Part shown: positions 55,465-64,000 of the stretch, in pieces
Numbering within the stretch: the first letter of the stretch is position 1
Layout of the letters: the number at the start of each line of letters is the position of its first letter
Assembly: GCA_900319485.1 (NCBI GenBank)
Contig: ONOQ01000004.1
Location: forward strand, 1 to 64,000
Length of the DNA: 64,000 nt
Origin: an uncultured Bacteroidales bacterium
GTDB taxonomy: Bacteria; Bacteroidota; Bacteroidia; Bacteroidales; UBA932
Direction: 5' to 3'
Translations under genes and position numbers: made by a program
The notes under the pieces: generated by a model
What the model saw: only the letters and a program-made list of their open reading frames with translations
What the model was told of the DNA's origin: nothing
The model's database searches: none

Positions 55465-55681
55465 GGTGGCGTCCTGCCCGGCCCCATTTCTTCCCAAGGT
55501 CTTTCAGAGAAGCACCGACAAGATATACGGCGCTGTCCAGAATATGGAAACGGTGTGTAAACAAGCGTCATTGTAAGACTAAGGCATTGAAATACATTTC
55601 CCCGCAACGCATCCGGGTGATAATGCATCTATATAAAAGAATTGGTAAGGACTTAAATCAACATAAAGAACTAACACTCAA
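55465..55681. other. Intergenic region before the small barrel gene
   Basis: With the two hairpins, the gap 55357-55681 is 325 bases long and has no convincing gene. The part after 55560 turns AT-rich toward the next ATG and probably holds the promoter, but I see no exact TAnnTTTG box. Confidence 0.5.
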
Positions 55682-56278
55682 ATGAAAAAAGTTATCTTCA
55701 TTTTGGCATTACTGCTTACCGTTATTCCTCTCAGTGCCCAAAGAAGAATATCATTCTCTGTAGAGTTGGAGGCGGGTGCCGGTGTTTGGAAGGGCCCTCT
55801 TTTCACCGTGTCTCCGGAGTTTGTGGCACAATACGGATTTTCAAATGGAATAAGCGTTGGCGCAGGTGCTGGAGTTCGCTATTCAATGCCGTGTCTTCAG
55901 TATATTACAACCAATGGAACCCCGAGAAGGAAGTTTATCAATGAAAATGATATCCCGGTCTTCCTCCGTGTGGGTTATTCCAAGAATATGTTTTTTGCAA
56001 ATCTGGACGGTGGATATGCAATAGGAGTTTACTCCTTTTATGGTAAAGACTGGACACCCGGAGGTAAGACGGAAAGCAAATATAACGGGTTTTTCATTCG
56101 GCCTCACGCAGGTTTGAACCTTGGCCGGGGCCATTCCCTCTCATTAGGCGTTCTGCTACAGCAAAGCACTGTGAAAAACCAAGTCAGTTCAACCACAGCC
56201 GAGTCAGCGACCTCTGTCGTTACTACAGAGCACCTCCTGACACCTGCGATAACTCTCCGTTACGGATTTACTTTCTGA
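55682..56278 (+). CDS. Small outer-membrane beta-barrel protein
   Basis: The 198-residue product has a signal peptide (1-19, ending LSAQ). The mature part consists of alternating strands with aromatic ends (ELEAGAGVWKGPLFTVSPEF, GISVGAGAGVRYSMP, FIRPHAGLNLGRGHSLSLGV), ending in the terminal aromatic strand LRYGFTF typical of outer-membrane barrels. A porin-like or structural role is possible. Local base composition is more AT-rich than its neighbours. Confidence 0.72.
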   Translation: MKKVIFILALLLTVIPLSAQRRISFSVELEAGAGVWKGPLFTVSPEFVAQYGFSNGISVGAGAGVRYSMPCLQYITTNGTPRRKFINENDIPVFLRVGYSKNMFFANLDGGYAIGVYSFYGKDWTPGGKTESKYNGFFIRPHAGLNLGRGHSLSLGVLLQQSTVKNQVSSTTAESATSVVTTEHLLTPAITLRYGFTF

Positions 56279-56338
56279 TATAGCCGTCCGGGTGAAGGTT
56301 GTTGATAACTTTTTTCGGTGAATTCCGCTGAAAAAAGC

Positions 56339-56346
56339 TATCTTTG
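56339..56346 (+). promoter_or_regulatory. -7 promoter box of dnaE
   Basis: TATCTTTG is a perfect match, ending 5 bases before the dnaE ATG, so the message would be nearly leaderless. Confidence 0.6.
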
Positions 56347-56351
56347 TTCCT

Positions 56352-59300
56352 ATGAGTTTTGTGCACCTTCACGTCCACACCCAGTACTCAATCCTGGACG
56401 GACTTTCTTCCATAGAGAACCTCTTCAACCGGGCCGATGAACTTGGCATGCCGGCCATTGCCATAACGGATCACGGCAATATGTTCGGCGTCAAGGAGTT
56501 CTTCAAGTACGCCAAGAAGCACCCCAACGTGAAGCCCATAATCGGCTGTGAGATCTATGTTTCCAAAGGTGACCACAGAATCAAGGAAAAGGGCTATTAC
56601 CACCTCATTCTCCTGGCAAAGAATTACCAGGGGTATCTGAACCTTGTGAAGATAGTGTCGGAAGGTCACATCAACGGTATGTACTACAGGCCTCGTGTAA
56701 GCCATGAGATCATAGAGAAATTCCACGAAGGCCTCATCTGTTCATCGGCCTGTCTTGCGGGAGAGATTCCCCGCCTTATAATGGCGCACGATGACGCAGG
56801 TGTTGAAAAGGCCATAGAGTGGCACAAGAGGGTGTTTGGGGAGGACTATTACCTTGAGGTGATGAAGCACCCCACGGAGGTTCCGGGCCTTTCAAATGAC
56901 CTCTATGAGCAACAGTGCTACTACACGGAAGAAATCTTCAAACTGGCCGCAAAGCACGGCATCAAGGTAATTGCCACCAACGACGCCCACTTTGTTCGTA
57001 AGGAGGACGGTCCGGTCCACGACCGCCTCATCTGCCTTACCACCAACTCCTTCATTGACGATCCCGGCCGTCTCCGTTATACCCAGCAGGAGTACATCAA
57101 GACGGAGGAGGAGATGGCCGCGCTGTTCCCGGATCACCCTGAGGCCCTTTCCAATACCCTGGAAGTGGCCTCAAAGATAGAATCCTATTCCATCGACCGT
57201 GATCCCGTGCTGCCCGTCTATGAGATTGACCCGGCTTTTATGGCCGATATAGACTCTCACCTGGAGCAGTACAAGGACGTCATAGACGCAGGCCGATGCG
57301 ACAAACACGGCACCTACCGCGGAGACGGCTTCTGCCATTCCGTGGCCTACCTCTGCCACCTTACCTATAAAGGCGCGCATGAGCGTTACGGGGAAACCCT
57401 CACCCAGGAGCAGTCAGAGCGCATAGACTTTGAACTCAAGACCATCTGCCGAATGGGCTTCCCGGACTATTTCCTCATAGTCCAGGACTATATTGCCGCA
57501 TCCCGCGCAATGGGCTCCATGGTGGGCCCGGGCCGTGGAAGCGCCGCAGGTTCCGTTGTGGCCTACTGCCTCAGGATCACCAACCTTGACCCTATCAAGT
57601 ACCAGCTCCTGTTTGAGCGTTTCCTCAATCCGGACCGTATCAGTATGCCGGATATAGACGTGGACTTTGAAGACCTCACAAAGGCTCACCAGTACGTTGA
57701 GGACAAGTACGGTGCCTCCCACGTCTCCCGCGTCATCACCTTCGGCACAATGGCCGCCAAAAGCGCCATCAAGGACGTTGCGCGTATATCCCACCTGAGC
57801 ATAGATGAGAGTAACCGCCTCTCCAAGATGGTCCCTGACCGCCTTCAGGATGATAAGGGGGAAGATGTCAAAATCACCCTCAAAAACTGCTACAAATACG
57901 TTCCGGAATTCAAGAATGAACTTGAGAACGGCCCCCAGATCAACCGTGAGGTGCTGCAGTATGCCCAGGCCCTGGAAGGCTGCGTGAGGCAGGTTGGAAT
58001 GCACGCCTGCGCCACTATTATCGGCCGCGGAGACCTTACGGATTATCTTCCCATAACCCTTTCCCAGGATAAGGAAACGGGCCTTTACGTGCGCACGTCC
58101 CAGTACGACGGCCATTTCATCGAGGATGTGGGTATGCTCAAGATGGACTTCCTGGGCCTCATCACCCTCCAGATCATCCATAACTGCCTGGACCTTATCA
58201 AGGAACACCACGGGGAAGACATTGACATCGAGGCCATCCCCATCGATGACAAACCCACCCTGGAACTCTACGGCCGCGGTGACACCACTTCCGTGTTCCA
58301 GTTTGAATCGGAGGGTATGAAGTCCTGGCTGCAGAGGCTAAAGCCGGAGCGTTTTGAGGACCTAATCGCCATGAACGCCCTTTATCGGCCCGGCCCCATG
58401 GATTATATCCCGGACTTCGTTGCCCGTAAGCAGGGTGAGCAGAAGATAGAGTATGACCTCCCTGAAATGGAGGAATACCTCCAGGACACCTACGGCGTAA
58501 CGGTGTACCAGGAGCAGGTGATGCTTCTGTCCCAGAAACTTGCCGGTTTCACCAAGGGTGAGGCCGATAAACTCCGCAAGGCCATGGGTAAGAAGCAGAT
58601 TGACATCCTGAACTCCCTCAAGGACAAGTTTATGGCTGGCGGCCAGGCCAACGGCCACCCGGAGAAAGTCCTGGACAAGATCTGGAAAGACTGGGAGAAG
58701 TTTGCCCAGTACGCCTTCAACAAGTCCCACGCCACGTGCTACGCCTGGGTGAGTTACCAGACCGGATGGCTTAAGGCCCATTATCCTTCGGAATTCTTCG
58801 CTTCCTGCCTCAACTGCTCAAAGTCCATGGAGGAAACAGTGAAGATAATGGACGACTGCAAGGGCCATGGCATCAAGATCCTTGGCCCGGATGTCAACGA
58901 AAGTTCCGGCCACTTCACTGTAAATGCCCGTGGAGACGTCCGTTTTGCCCTCAGTTCAATCAAAGGTTTCGGGGGTAACATTGTGGACGCCATAGTCAAG
59001 GAACGCGACGAAAACGGCCTATTTACGGATGTCTATGACTTTGTGGAGAGGATGAGCGGCTGCGTCAACCGCAAGAGTTTTGAAAACCTTGTGAACTCCG
59101 GCGCGCTGGATGGTTTCGGCCATCCCCGCGGAATGTATTTCCTTCCCGGAAAAAACGGCGGAGACCTCTTCATAGACCAGATCACCCGCTACGGAGACCT
59201 TTACAAGAACGACTCCGTTCAGGCCGGCGCATCCCTCTTTGGAGATGCGGAGGAAATGAAGCCGGAGCGCCCGGGTCTCCCGGAAGGCGTTCCCAACGTG

Positions 59301-59999
59301 GATATAATGGAGGAACTCCAGAGGGAGAAGGACCTTGTGGGGATGTACCTCAGTTCGCATCCTCTGGACCGCTATGACTTTGAGATAAAGAACTTCGCCA
59401 CCTGCAAGATAAATGACCTTCAGGATCTCATTGCCGATTGCGACGCCAAGAAAAAGACCGCAAAGGTATCCATAGCGGGCATTGTGACGGATTTCAAGCA
59501 GTTAACAACAAAGGCCGGGAAGCCTTATTCCCGCACTATGCTGGAAGACTATTCCGGCTCCTTTGAACTCACTCTCTTCGGGAAGGATCACGAGGTTTTC
59601 ATGCAGTATATGCAGCCAAAGGCCACTCTTTTCCTGGAAGGCGAGATAGCAGAGAAGTATTTCCTGAAGCCGGAAGAAAAGGCGCAGGGTAAACCCGCGC
59701 CTCCATACGTATTCAAACTCCGTAAGGTAACCCTCCTTGGCAATGTGGCCGATGACCTCCTTGGCGGCTTCTCAATGGATATCACCACTCCTATGCTCAC
59801 GGACAAATTCCGTAAGGACCTAGTGAATGTTGTGAAGCATCACAAGGGCAATATCCCCCTCACGCTTTATCTCTATGACCCCCAGACCCGCTACCGCATC
59901 CAGTTCTACTCCAAGAAGTTCCAGGTGGCTGTCACCTCTGAGTTCATCCGTGAACTCCATTCAATCGGCATAGAGCACTATGAGGTTGTGAAGAAGTAG
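56352..59999 (+). CDS. dnaE: DNA polymerase III alpha subunit
   Basis: This is the replicative DNA polymerase catalytic subunit. The 1215-residue product has the N-terminal PHP domain (HLHVHTQYSILDG from 5, AITDHGNMFG near 36-45), the polymerase core with GRGSAAGS and the catalytic PDIDVDFED (about 433-441), a tandem helix-hairpin-helix region, and an OB-fold (SIAGIVTDFKQ near 1040). It has the usual length for Bacteroidetes DnaE1. It converges on clpB with a 6-base gap. Confidence 0.97.
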   Translation: MSFVHLHVHTQYSILDGLSSIENLFNRADELGMPAIAITDHGNMFGVKEFFKYAKKHPNVKPIIGCEIYVSKGDHRIKEKGYYHLILLAKNYQGYLNLVKIVSEGHINGMYYRPRVSHEIIEKFHEGLICSSACLAGEIPRLIMAHDDAGVEKAIEWHKRVFGEDYYLEVMKHPTEVPGLSNDLYEQQCYYTEEIFKLAAKHGIKVIATNDAHFVRKEDGPVHDRLICLTTNSFIDDPGRLRYTQQEYIKTEEEMAALFPDHPEALSNTLEVASKIESYSIDRDPVLPVYEIDPAFMADIDSHLEQYKDVIDAGRCDKHGTYRGDGFCHSVAYLCHLTYKGAHERYGETLTQEQSERIDFELKTICRMGFPDYFLIVQDYIAASRAMGSMVGPGRGSAAGSVVAYCLRITNLDPIKYQLLFERFLNPDRISMPDIDVDFEDLTKAHQYVEDKYGASHVSRVITFGTMAAKSAIKDVARISHLSIDESNRLSKMVPDRLQDDKGEDVKITLKNCYKYVPEFKNELENGPQINREVLQYAQALEGCVRQVGMHACATIIGRGDLTDYLPITLSQDKETGLYVRTSQYDGHFIEDVGMLKMDFLGLITLQIIHNCLDLIKEHHGEDIDIEAIPIDDKPTLELYGRGDTTSVFQFESEGMKSWLQRLKPERFEDLIAMNALYRPGPMDYIPDFVARKQGEQKIEYDLPEMEEYLQDTYGVTVYQEQVMLLSQKLAGFTKGEADKLRKAMGKKQIDILNSLKDKFMAGGQANGHPEKVLDKIWKDWEKFAQYAFNKSHATCYAWVSYQTGWLKAHYPSEFFASCLNCSKSMEETVKIMDDCKGHGIKILGPDVNESSGHFTVNARGDVRFALSSIKGFGGNIVDAIVKERDENGLFTDVYDFVERMSGCVNRKSFENLVNSGALDGFGHPRGMYFLPGKNGGDLFIDQITRYGDLYKNDSVQAGASLFGDAEEMKPERPGLPEGVPNVDIMEELQREKDLVGMYLSSHPLDRYDFEIKNFATCKINDLQDLIADCDAKKKTAKVSIAGIVTDFKQLTTKAGKPYSRTMLEDYSGSFELTLFGKDHEVFMQYMQPKATLFLEGEIAEKYFLKPEEKAQGKPAPPYVFKLRKVTLLGNVADDLLGGFSMDITTPMLTDKFRKDLVNVVKHHKGNIPLTLYLYDPQTRYRIQFYSKKFQVAVTSEFIRELHSIGIEHYEVVKK

Positions 60000-60005
60000 G
60001 GGCGT

Positions 60006-62171
60006 TTATCGCACCACAACCTCGCCGCCAAGGGCGTCAACGTGGACCGTGCTGTCCTTCTTCACCGTGCCGTCCAGGATGGCCTTGGCAAGGAGGTTCA
60101 CAAGTTCACGCTGCATGACCCTCTTCACGGGACGGGCGCCGTATGCGGGATCGTAGCCCTTCTCCACCATATGGTCTTCAAAGGCCTGGGTGAACTCTAC
60201 GCTTATGCCGCTGTCAGAGAGGCGTTTACGGAGTTCTTCCTCCTGCAGGTGCAGGATGTCACGGATATCGGCCTTGGTCAGGGGATCGAACATTATTATT
60301 TCGTCGATACGGTTCAGGAACTCCGGGCGGACGGTCTGCTTCAGGACGTCCAGGACGCGGGAGGCGCACTCGTCCAGCATCTGACGGCGCTTTGTGAGCG
60401 CTTCCATATCAATGCCGTTCACCTCAGGGAGACGCTCCATGTAGGACTGGATTATATCGGCCCCGGCGTTGGAGGTCATTATGAGGATGGTGTTCTTGAA
60501 GTCCACGGTGCGGCCCTTGTTGTCCGTGAGACGGCCGTCGTCAAGCACCTGCAGAAGCACGTTGAAAACGTCCGGGTGGGCCTTCTCAATCTCGTCCAGA
60601 AGCACCACGGAGTATGGTTTACGGCGAACGGCCTCGGTTAACTGGCCGCCTTCATCGTAGCCGACGTATCCCGGAGGAGCGCCCACAAGACGACTCACGG
60701 TGTGACGCTCCTGATACTCGCTCATATCGATACGCGTCATCATATTCTCGTCGTTGAAGAGGAACTCCGCCAGGGCCTTTGCAAGTTCTGTCTTACCCAC
60801 GCCGGTTGTACCCATGAAGAGGAAACTGCCGATAGGCCGTTTCTCGTTGCTGAGGCCGGCACGGTTACGGCGAACGGCATCGGCCACAGCCTTTATGGCG
60901 GCGTCCTGGCCAACAACCCTCTTGTGGAGTTCTTCCTCCATCCGAAGGAGTTTTTCCTTCTCACTTTCCAGCATACGCTTTACGGGGATGCCGGTCCATT
61001 TGGCCACGACTTCGGCAATGTCTTCCGGGGTAACCGCCTCTGTGACAATTGGTTCCTTGATGGCTTCGGCCTTTGCGGTGAGTTCGTCTATCTTCTTCTG
61101 CGTTGCCGCCATCTTGCCGTAGCGGATCTCTGCAACCTTTGCGTAGTCGCCGGTCCTTTCGGCCTGCTTGGCCTGGATGGCAAGGTCTTCAAGGCTCTGG
61201 CGGGAGGTCTGGAGCCCTTCCAGGATCTCCTTCTCCGCGTTCCAGCGCTTCATCAGTTCATCGCGCTTTGCCTGAAGGTCCTTGAGTTCGGCCTCCAGTT
61301 TATCCATTTTGGCCGATGCTCCCTCTCTCTTAATAGCCTCACGCTCAATTTCTTTCTGGCGGATGGCGGAGTTGAGGTCGTCAATGGGCTCCGGAACGGA
61401 GTTCATCTCCAGACGGAGTTTTGATGCGGCCTCGTCCACAAGGTCTATGGCCTTGTCCGGAAGGAATCGGCTGGTGATGTAACGGTGGGAAAGGTTCACG
61501 GCCGCTATGAGGGCGTCGTCCTCAATGCGCACCTTGTGGTGGTTCTCATAGCGCTCCTTAAGGCCCCTTAAAATGGCAATTGACTCCGCGGGGCTGGGCT
61601 CATCCACCATCACCATCTGGAACCTTCTCTCCAGGGCTTTATCGGCTTCAAAGTACTTCTGGTATTCATCAAGGGTGGTGCTGCCGATGGTCCTCAGTTC
61701 ACCGCGGGCCAGGGCCGGTTTCAGGATGTTGGATGCGTCCATTGCGCCGCTGGTACGGCCTGCGCCCACAAGCGTGTGGATTTCATCGATGAAAAGGATT
61801 ATCTCACCGGCGCTGTCCACAACTTCCTTCACAACGCCCTTCAGGCGCTCCTCAAACTCACCCTGATACTTTGCGCCCGCAATGAGCGCGCCCATATCCA
61901 GGGAGTATACTTTCTTTGATTTAAGGTTTTCCGGCACCTGCCCGTTCACAATGTTCTGGGCTATGCCTTCAGATATTGCTGTTTTACCCACACCCGGTTC
62001 ACCAACCAGGATAGGGTTGTTCTTGGTGCGGCGGGAAAGAATCTGGAGCACGCGGCGGATTTCGTCGTCACGGCCAATCACCGGGTCCAGTTTTCCCTGC
62101 GCAGCACGTTCGTTGAGGTTTATTGCAAACCTCTGCAGGAATGATTGATTATTATTGTTGTTCTGATCCAT
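60006..62171 (-). CDS. clpB: ClpB-type disaggregase lacking the N-terminal domain
   Basis: ClpB works with DnaK to pull apart protein aggregates. The 721-residue product has both AAA+ modules (Walker A GEPGVGKT at 57-64 and GTTGVGKT near 451-458), the coiled-coil M domain between them (about 260-380), and the C-terminal domain. Walker A1 lies about 150 residues earlier than in full-length ClpB. The N-terminal substrate domain is absent and replaced by a short Asn-rich start ([10 protein letters not shown]). No coding remnant of the domain lies upstream. A strong Shine-Dalgarno sequence (AAGGAGG, minus strand, about 62181-62187) sits 8 bases before the ATG, which supports this start. Confidence 0.93.
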   Translation of the reverse strand: MDQNNNNNQSFLQRFAINLNERAAQGKLDPVIGRDDEIRRVLQILSRRTKNNPILVGEPGVGKTAISEGIAQNIVNGQVPENLKSKKVYSLDMGALIAGAKYQGEFEERLKGVVKEVVDSAGEIILFIDEIHTLVGAGRTSGAMDASNILKPALARGELRTIGSTTLDEYQKYFEADKALERRFQMVMVDEPSPAESIAILRGLKERYENHHKVRIEDDALIAAVNLSHRYITSRFLPDKAIDLVDEAASKLRLEMNSVPEPIDDLNSAIRQKEIEREAIKREGASAKMDKLEAELKDLQAKRDELMKRWNAEKEILEGLQTSRQSLEDLAIQAKQAERTGDYAKVAEIRYGKMAATQKKIDELTAKAEAIKEPIVTEAVTPEDIAEVVAKWTGIPVKRMLESEKEKLLRMEEELHKRVVGQDAAIKAVADAVRRNRAGLSNEKRPIGSFLFMGTTGVGKTELAKALAEFLFNDENMMTRIDMSEYQERHTVSRLVGAPPGYVGYDEGGQLTEAVRRKPYSVVLLDEIEKAHPDVFNVLLQVLDDGRLTDNKGRTVDFKNTILIMTSNAGADIIQSYMERLPEVNGIDMEALTKRRQMLDECASRVLDVLKQTVRPEFLNRIDEIIMFDPLTKADIRDILHLQEEELRKRLSDSGISVEFTQAFEDHMVEKGYDPAYGARPVKRVMQRELVNLLAKAILDGTVKKDSTVHVDALGGEVVVR

Positions 62172-62288
62172 AGTTTTGTCCTCCTTGTGCTATGGATAGA
62201 ATCAATCTCCGTTCCGTTAGGGGTTTTCTGCCAAAATGTCAGTGATTTGGTGCTGGCGCGTAAGCTATAATCCCTCAGCTACTTACAG

Positions 62289-62316
62289 AAAAAGGGGTGC
62301 ACCGCGAAGTGCACCC
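62289..62316 (-). terminator. Terminator of the DUF4923 gene
   Basis: GGGTGCAC (62295-62302) pairs with GTGCACCC (62309-62316) around a 6-base loop. On the minus strand a C and then a T-run follow (62289-62294). It lies about 50 bases after the DUF4923 stop. The remaining gap 62172-62288 is presumably the clpB leader and shows no gene. Confidence 0.8.
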
Positions 62317-62364
62317 GTAAACTAGTAAAACGCTGTGAATCAGCCGTTTGTGCGCCAGGGAGAA

Positions 62365-63015
62365 CTACTTCACCAGCTTGAAACCTACGCGGAACTGGTC
62401 GTAGCCGTCGGCAAGGCCTGCGATGGCCTTGATCTCAGAGGATTTCTCACCCAGTTTGGCGGAGATGCTCTTCATCAGGGACAGGAGTTTGTCGGCGGTG
62501 AACAGCATCTTGGCGCCGGTAAGGCTGCTCTCAAGGGTGCCGGTCATGCACAGGAACTTCATAGTCTTTCCGAAGGTGAGGGTGACGGTCTTTTCACCGT
62601 CTCCAACCTTGAAGGTGCCGGGGAGTGCCAGGGGACCGCAGTTGAGGACAAAACTGTTGTCTTCCGCGTTGAAGGTGAAGGTCATTACGCCGGGCTTGAT
62701 GCCAACCTTTGCAAGGTATTCATCGGCCTTGGATTCCATGCCCGCGGTAACTGCAGTGCCTGCAAGATTTGTGAGGACGTTGCCCTCTGAACTTGAAGCG
62801 GAGCAGGCCACGCCGTTGTAGGTGTAGGTGCCGTTGAGGCTGATGGGAGCGCTGTAAACGGTGCCTGCAAGGCCGGAGATGATGTTGCCGAGGGTGCTGA
62901 GTGTAGCATCGGAGTTCTGGGAGTTTCCGCCAAGAAGGCCGCCGAGGAGTCCCTGAGCGGGAGCGGTGGCAACAAATGCCACTGAAAGTGCGATAACGCT
63001 GAGGAGTTTCTTCAT
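62365..63015 (-). CDS. DUF4923-family secreted protein
   Basis: The 216-residue product has a signal peptide (1-20, ending APAQ) followed by a Gly-rich GLLGGLLGG stretch. A lipocalin-like domain follows (LNGTYTYNGVACSAS near 60, MTFTFNAEDNSFVLNCG near 130). This layout is that of the Bacteroidales DUF4923 family, of unknown function. ATG 63015 begins the signal peptide; an in-frame ATG 18 codons earlier would put a polar stretch before it. A near -7 box (TATATTTA, minus strand, 63047-63054) lies upstream. Confidence 0.78.
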   Translation of the reverse strand: MKKLLSVIALSVAFVATAPAQGLLGGLLGGNSQNSDATLSTLGNIISGLAGTVYSAPISLNGTYTYNGVACSASSSEGNVLTNLAGTAVTAGMESKADEYLAKVGIKPGVMTFTFNAEDNSFVLNCGPLALPGTFKVGDGEKTVTLTFGKTMKFLCMTGTLESSLTGAKMLFTADKLLSLMKSISAKLGEKSSEIKAIAGLADGYDQFRVGFKLVK

Positions 63016-63061
63016 AATATTATGTGATTTAATCTGTTTCCGTCCGTAAATATAAGAATTT

Positions 63062-63973
63062 TTATTCACTTTCGTCCGGCCAGCCCTGTGCTTTTACCGG
63101 AAATTCCACGCCTTCGGGGGTGACAAGCACCGTTCCGGCCTCAGGCTGGGCAAGATGGCCGACGATATCGAACGTCTGGAACTCCCGCCTGAATTTCTCC
63201 AGGTGGAGGATGGGAACCACAAACAGCAGGCGGTTGTCGTCGCCGCCGTTCATTGCGGCCGATACAGGGTCCAGGTCCAGTTCCTTTCCAAGTTGGAAAC
63301 TGCCGCCCTCGAAGGGAATCTTATCGGCATAAACCTTTGCCCCAAGGCCGCTGTCGCGGGTGAGCCTCTTCAGGGCATCGGCCAGTCCCCGCGTCACGAA
63401 ATAGCCGTAGGAAGGGTAGATTTCAACGTCCTCCAGGCGTTCCACAACGGAGGCCTCAAGTTCCGGACGCAGGTAATCTCCCACCAGCATCTTGTACTGG
63501 CTCATATCCGGCTGCGTGCCCTTTTCCGCAAACTCCTTAGCGCCCCGCTCCAGCACCTGCAGCCCAAGGAAAGCGGCTCCCAGGGCCCCTGAAACGCAGA
63601 TAAGGTCCTTGCTCTTTGCCGCCATCCTGCGTTTTGCGGTGAGGGCCGATGTCTCACCCGTAGCGCTCATACTCACGTAAAGCCCGTTCTGGGACGGCTG
63701 GAGGTCCAGGTTCACGGCCTCGAAGCCGTGTTCCTTTGCCGCCACGGTAATTCCCATCCAGAGGTCCTTCACCTGCGGCAGGTCCAGTTTGGCCGATACC
63801 CCAAGTATCACGTTCAGGAGTTTTGGCCTTGCCAGGGCGGCATAGAGTTCTCCCACAACGCCCACCACGCATTTGTACCCCAGATGCTTCAGGGGGAAGT
63901 ACACCAGATTGAAATCCGGCCCCTCCAGGTACATCCTGGAAGCCGTGATGATGCTTCCGCCTTTTGAAGTGTA
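63062..63973 (-). pseudogene. ThiL/AIR-synthase-like gene, 5' part missing or frameshifted at the window edge
   Basis: The 290-residue reading from ATG 63934 matches Bacteroidales thiamine-monophosphate kinase from YLEGPDFNLVYFPLKHLGYK onward and has normal C-terminal features (MNGGDDNRLLFVVP). Similarity seems to continue upstream of that ATG (SKGGSIITASR), but the frame meets TGA about 13 codons further up. The family's N-terminal GDDAA metal-binding segment is not found in frame. Either the gene is broken, or there is a sequence error near the edge. If ATG 63934 is really used, the protein would lack the Mg-ATP part of the active site. Confidence 0.6.
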
Positions 63974-64000
63974 ACTGAGCCCTCAATCTTTCCTATCTCG

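Noticed and set aside
56309..56337. CTTTTTTC/GAAAAAAG inverted repeat before dnaE as a terminator
   Set aside because: The stem is only A/T plus its end pairs with a 14-base loop, and it overlaps the dnaE promoter; too weak to call.
1..64000. CRISPR arrays, insertion sequences, phage genes or rRNA operons
   Set aside because: I looked for spaced direct repeats, transposases, integrases and rRNA signatures and saw none; the only repeats are short REP-like elements and hairpins.

Overview
The window looks like a chromosomal segment of a gut-type, anaerobic Bacteroidales bacterium. The evidence is two SusC/SusD outer-membrane uptake loci, many lipoproteins, an ECF sigma/FecR pair, TonB, a fused SecDF, a fumarate reductase, and repeated Bacteroidetes-type -7 promoter boxes (TAnnTTTG) in place of Shine-Dalgarno sites. 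Base composition is balanced to slightly GC-rich and even throughout. I see no rRNA, phage, insertion sequence or CRISPR array. Two perfect parS-like palindromes at mnmG hint at the origin-proximal part of the chromosome.

Layout. 0-4 kb: ruvB, then a fumarate reductase/succinate dehydrogenase pair (frdAB) ending in a strong terminator, with no membrane-anchor gene beside it. 4-10.3 kb: a SusC/SusD operon with two small lipoproteins, in the order of the Bacteroides BT2264-BT2261 oligopeptide importer. 10.3-17.5 kb, minus strand: hflX and a 2001-residue two-module NRPS ending in a thioester reductase. 17.5-22.1 kb: a PP2C phosphatase/HATPase fusion with a STAS protein, then ybeY and mnmG, converging on ruvA. 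22.2-26.7 kb: sufS, sufE, sufT, folK, glyS and a small membrane protein. 26.9-30.5 kb: tonB, a sigma-54 activator, lptE, a TPR protein and secG. 30.5-37.4 kb: an OmpA/TPR lipoprotein, a membrane LytTR regulator coupled to a sodium:solute symporter, a Sel1-repeat protein and two small envelope proteins, closed by a terminator shared with a convergent tRNA-Ser. 37.6-50.4 kb: a yhhN gene, then an ECF sigma/FecR-controlled SusC/SusD locus that also carries a BACON lipoprotein, two thioredoxin-fold lipoproteins and a DsbD electron carrier. 50.4-64 kb: a PD40 protein, secDF, a lipoprotein, a small barrel protein, dnaE, an N-domainless ClpB, a DUF4923 protein and a ThiL-like gene that looks broken at the window edge.

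How the parts fit. Much of the window concerns the envelope: nutrient uptake (SusCD, TonB), protein export and outer-membrane building (SecDF, SecG, LptE), and periplasmic redox (TlpA-like proteins, DsbD). The most unusual items are three. First, the heptamer GGCCGAT occurs about 100 times in 64 kb, evenly on both strands and in several reading frames, roughly 12 times the random expectation. Second, the compact A-T-C-A-T-R NRPS is predicted to release a dipeptide aldehyde. Third, the ECF-SusCD-thioredoxin-DsbD gene run suggests an uptake system tied to thiol chemistry. REP-like palindromes also sit in frame inside two coding sequences.
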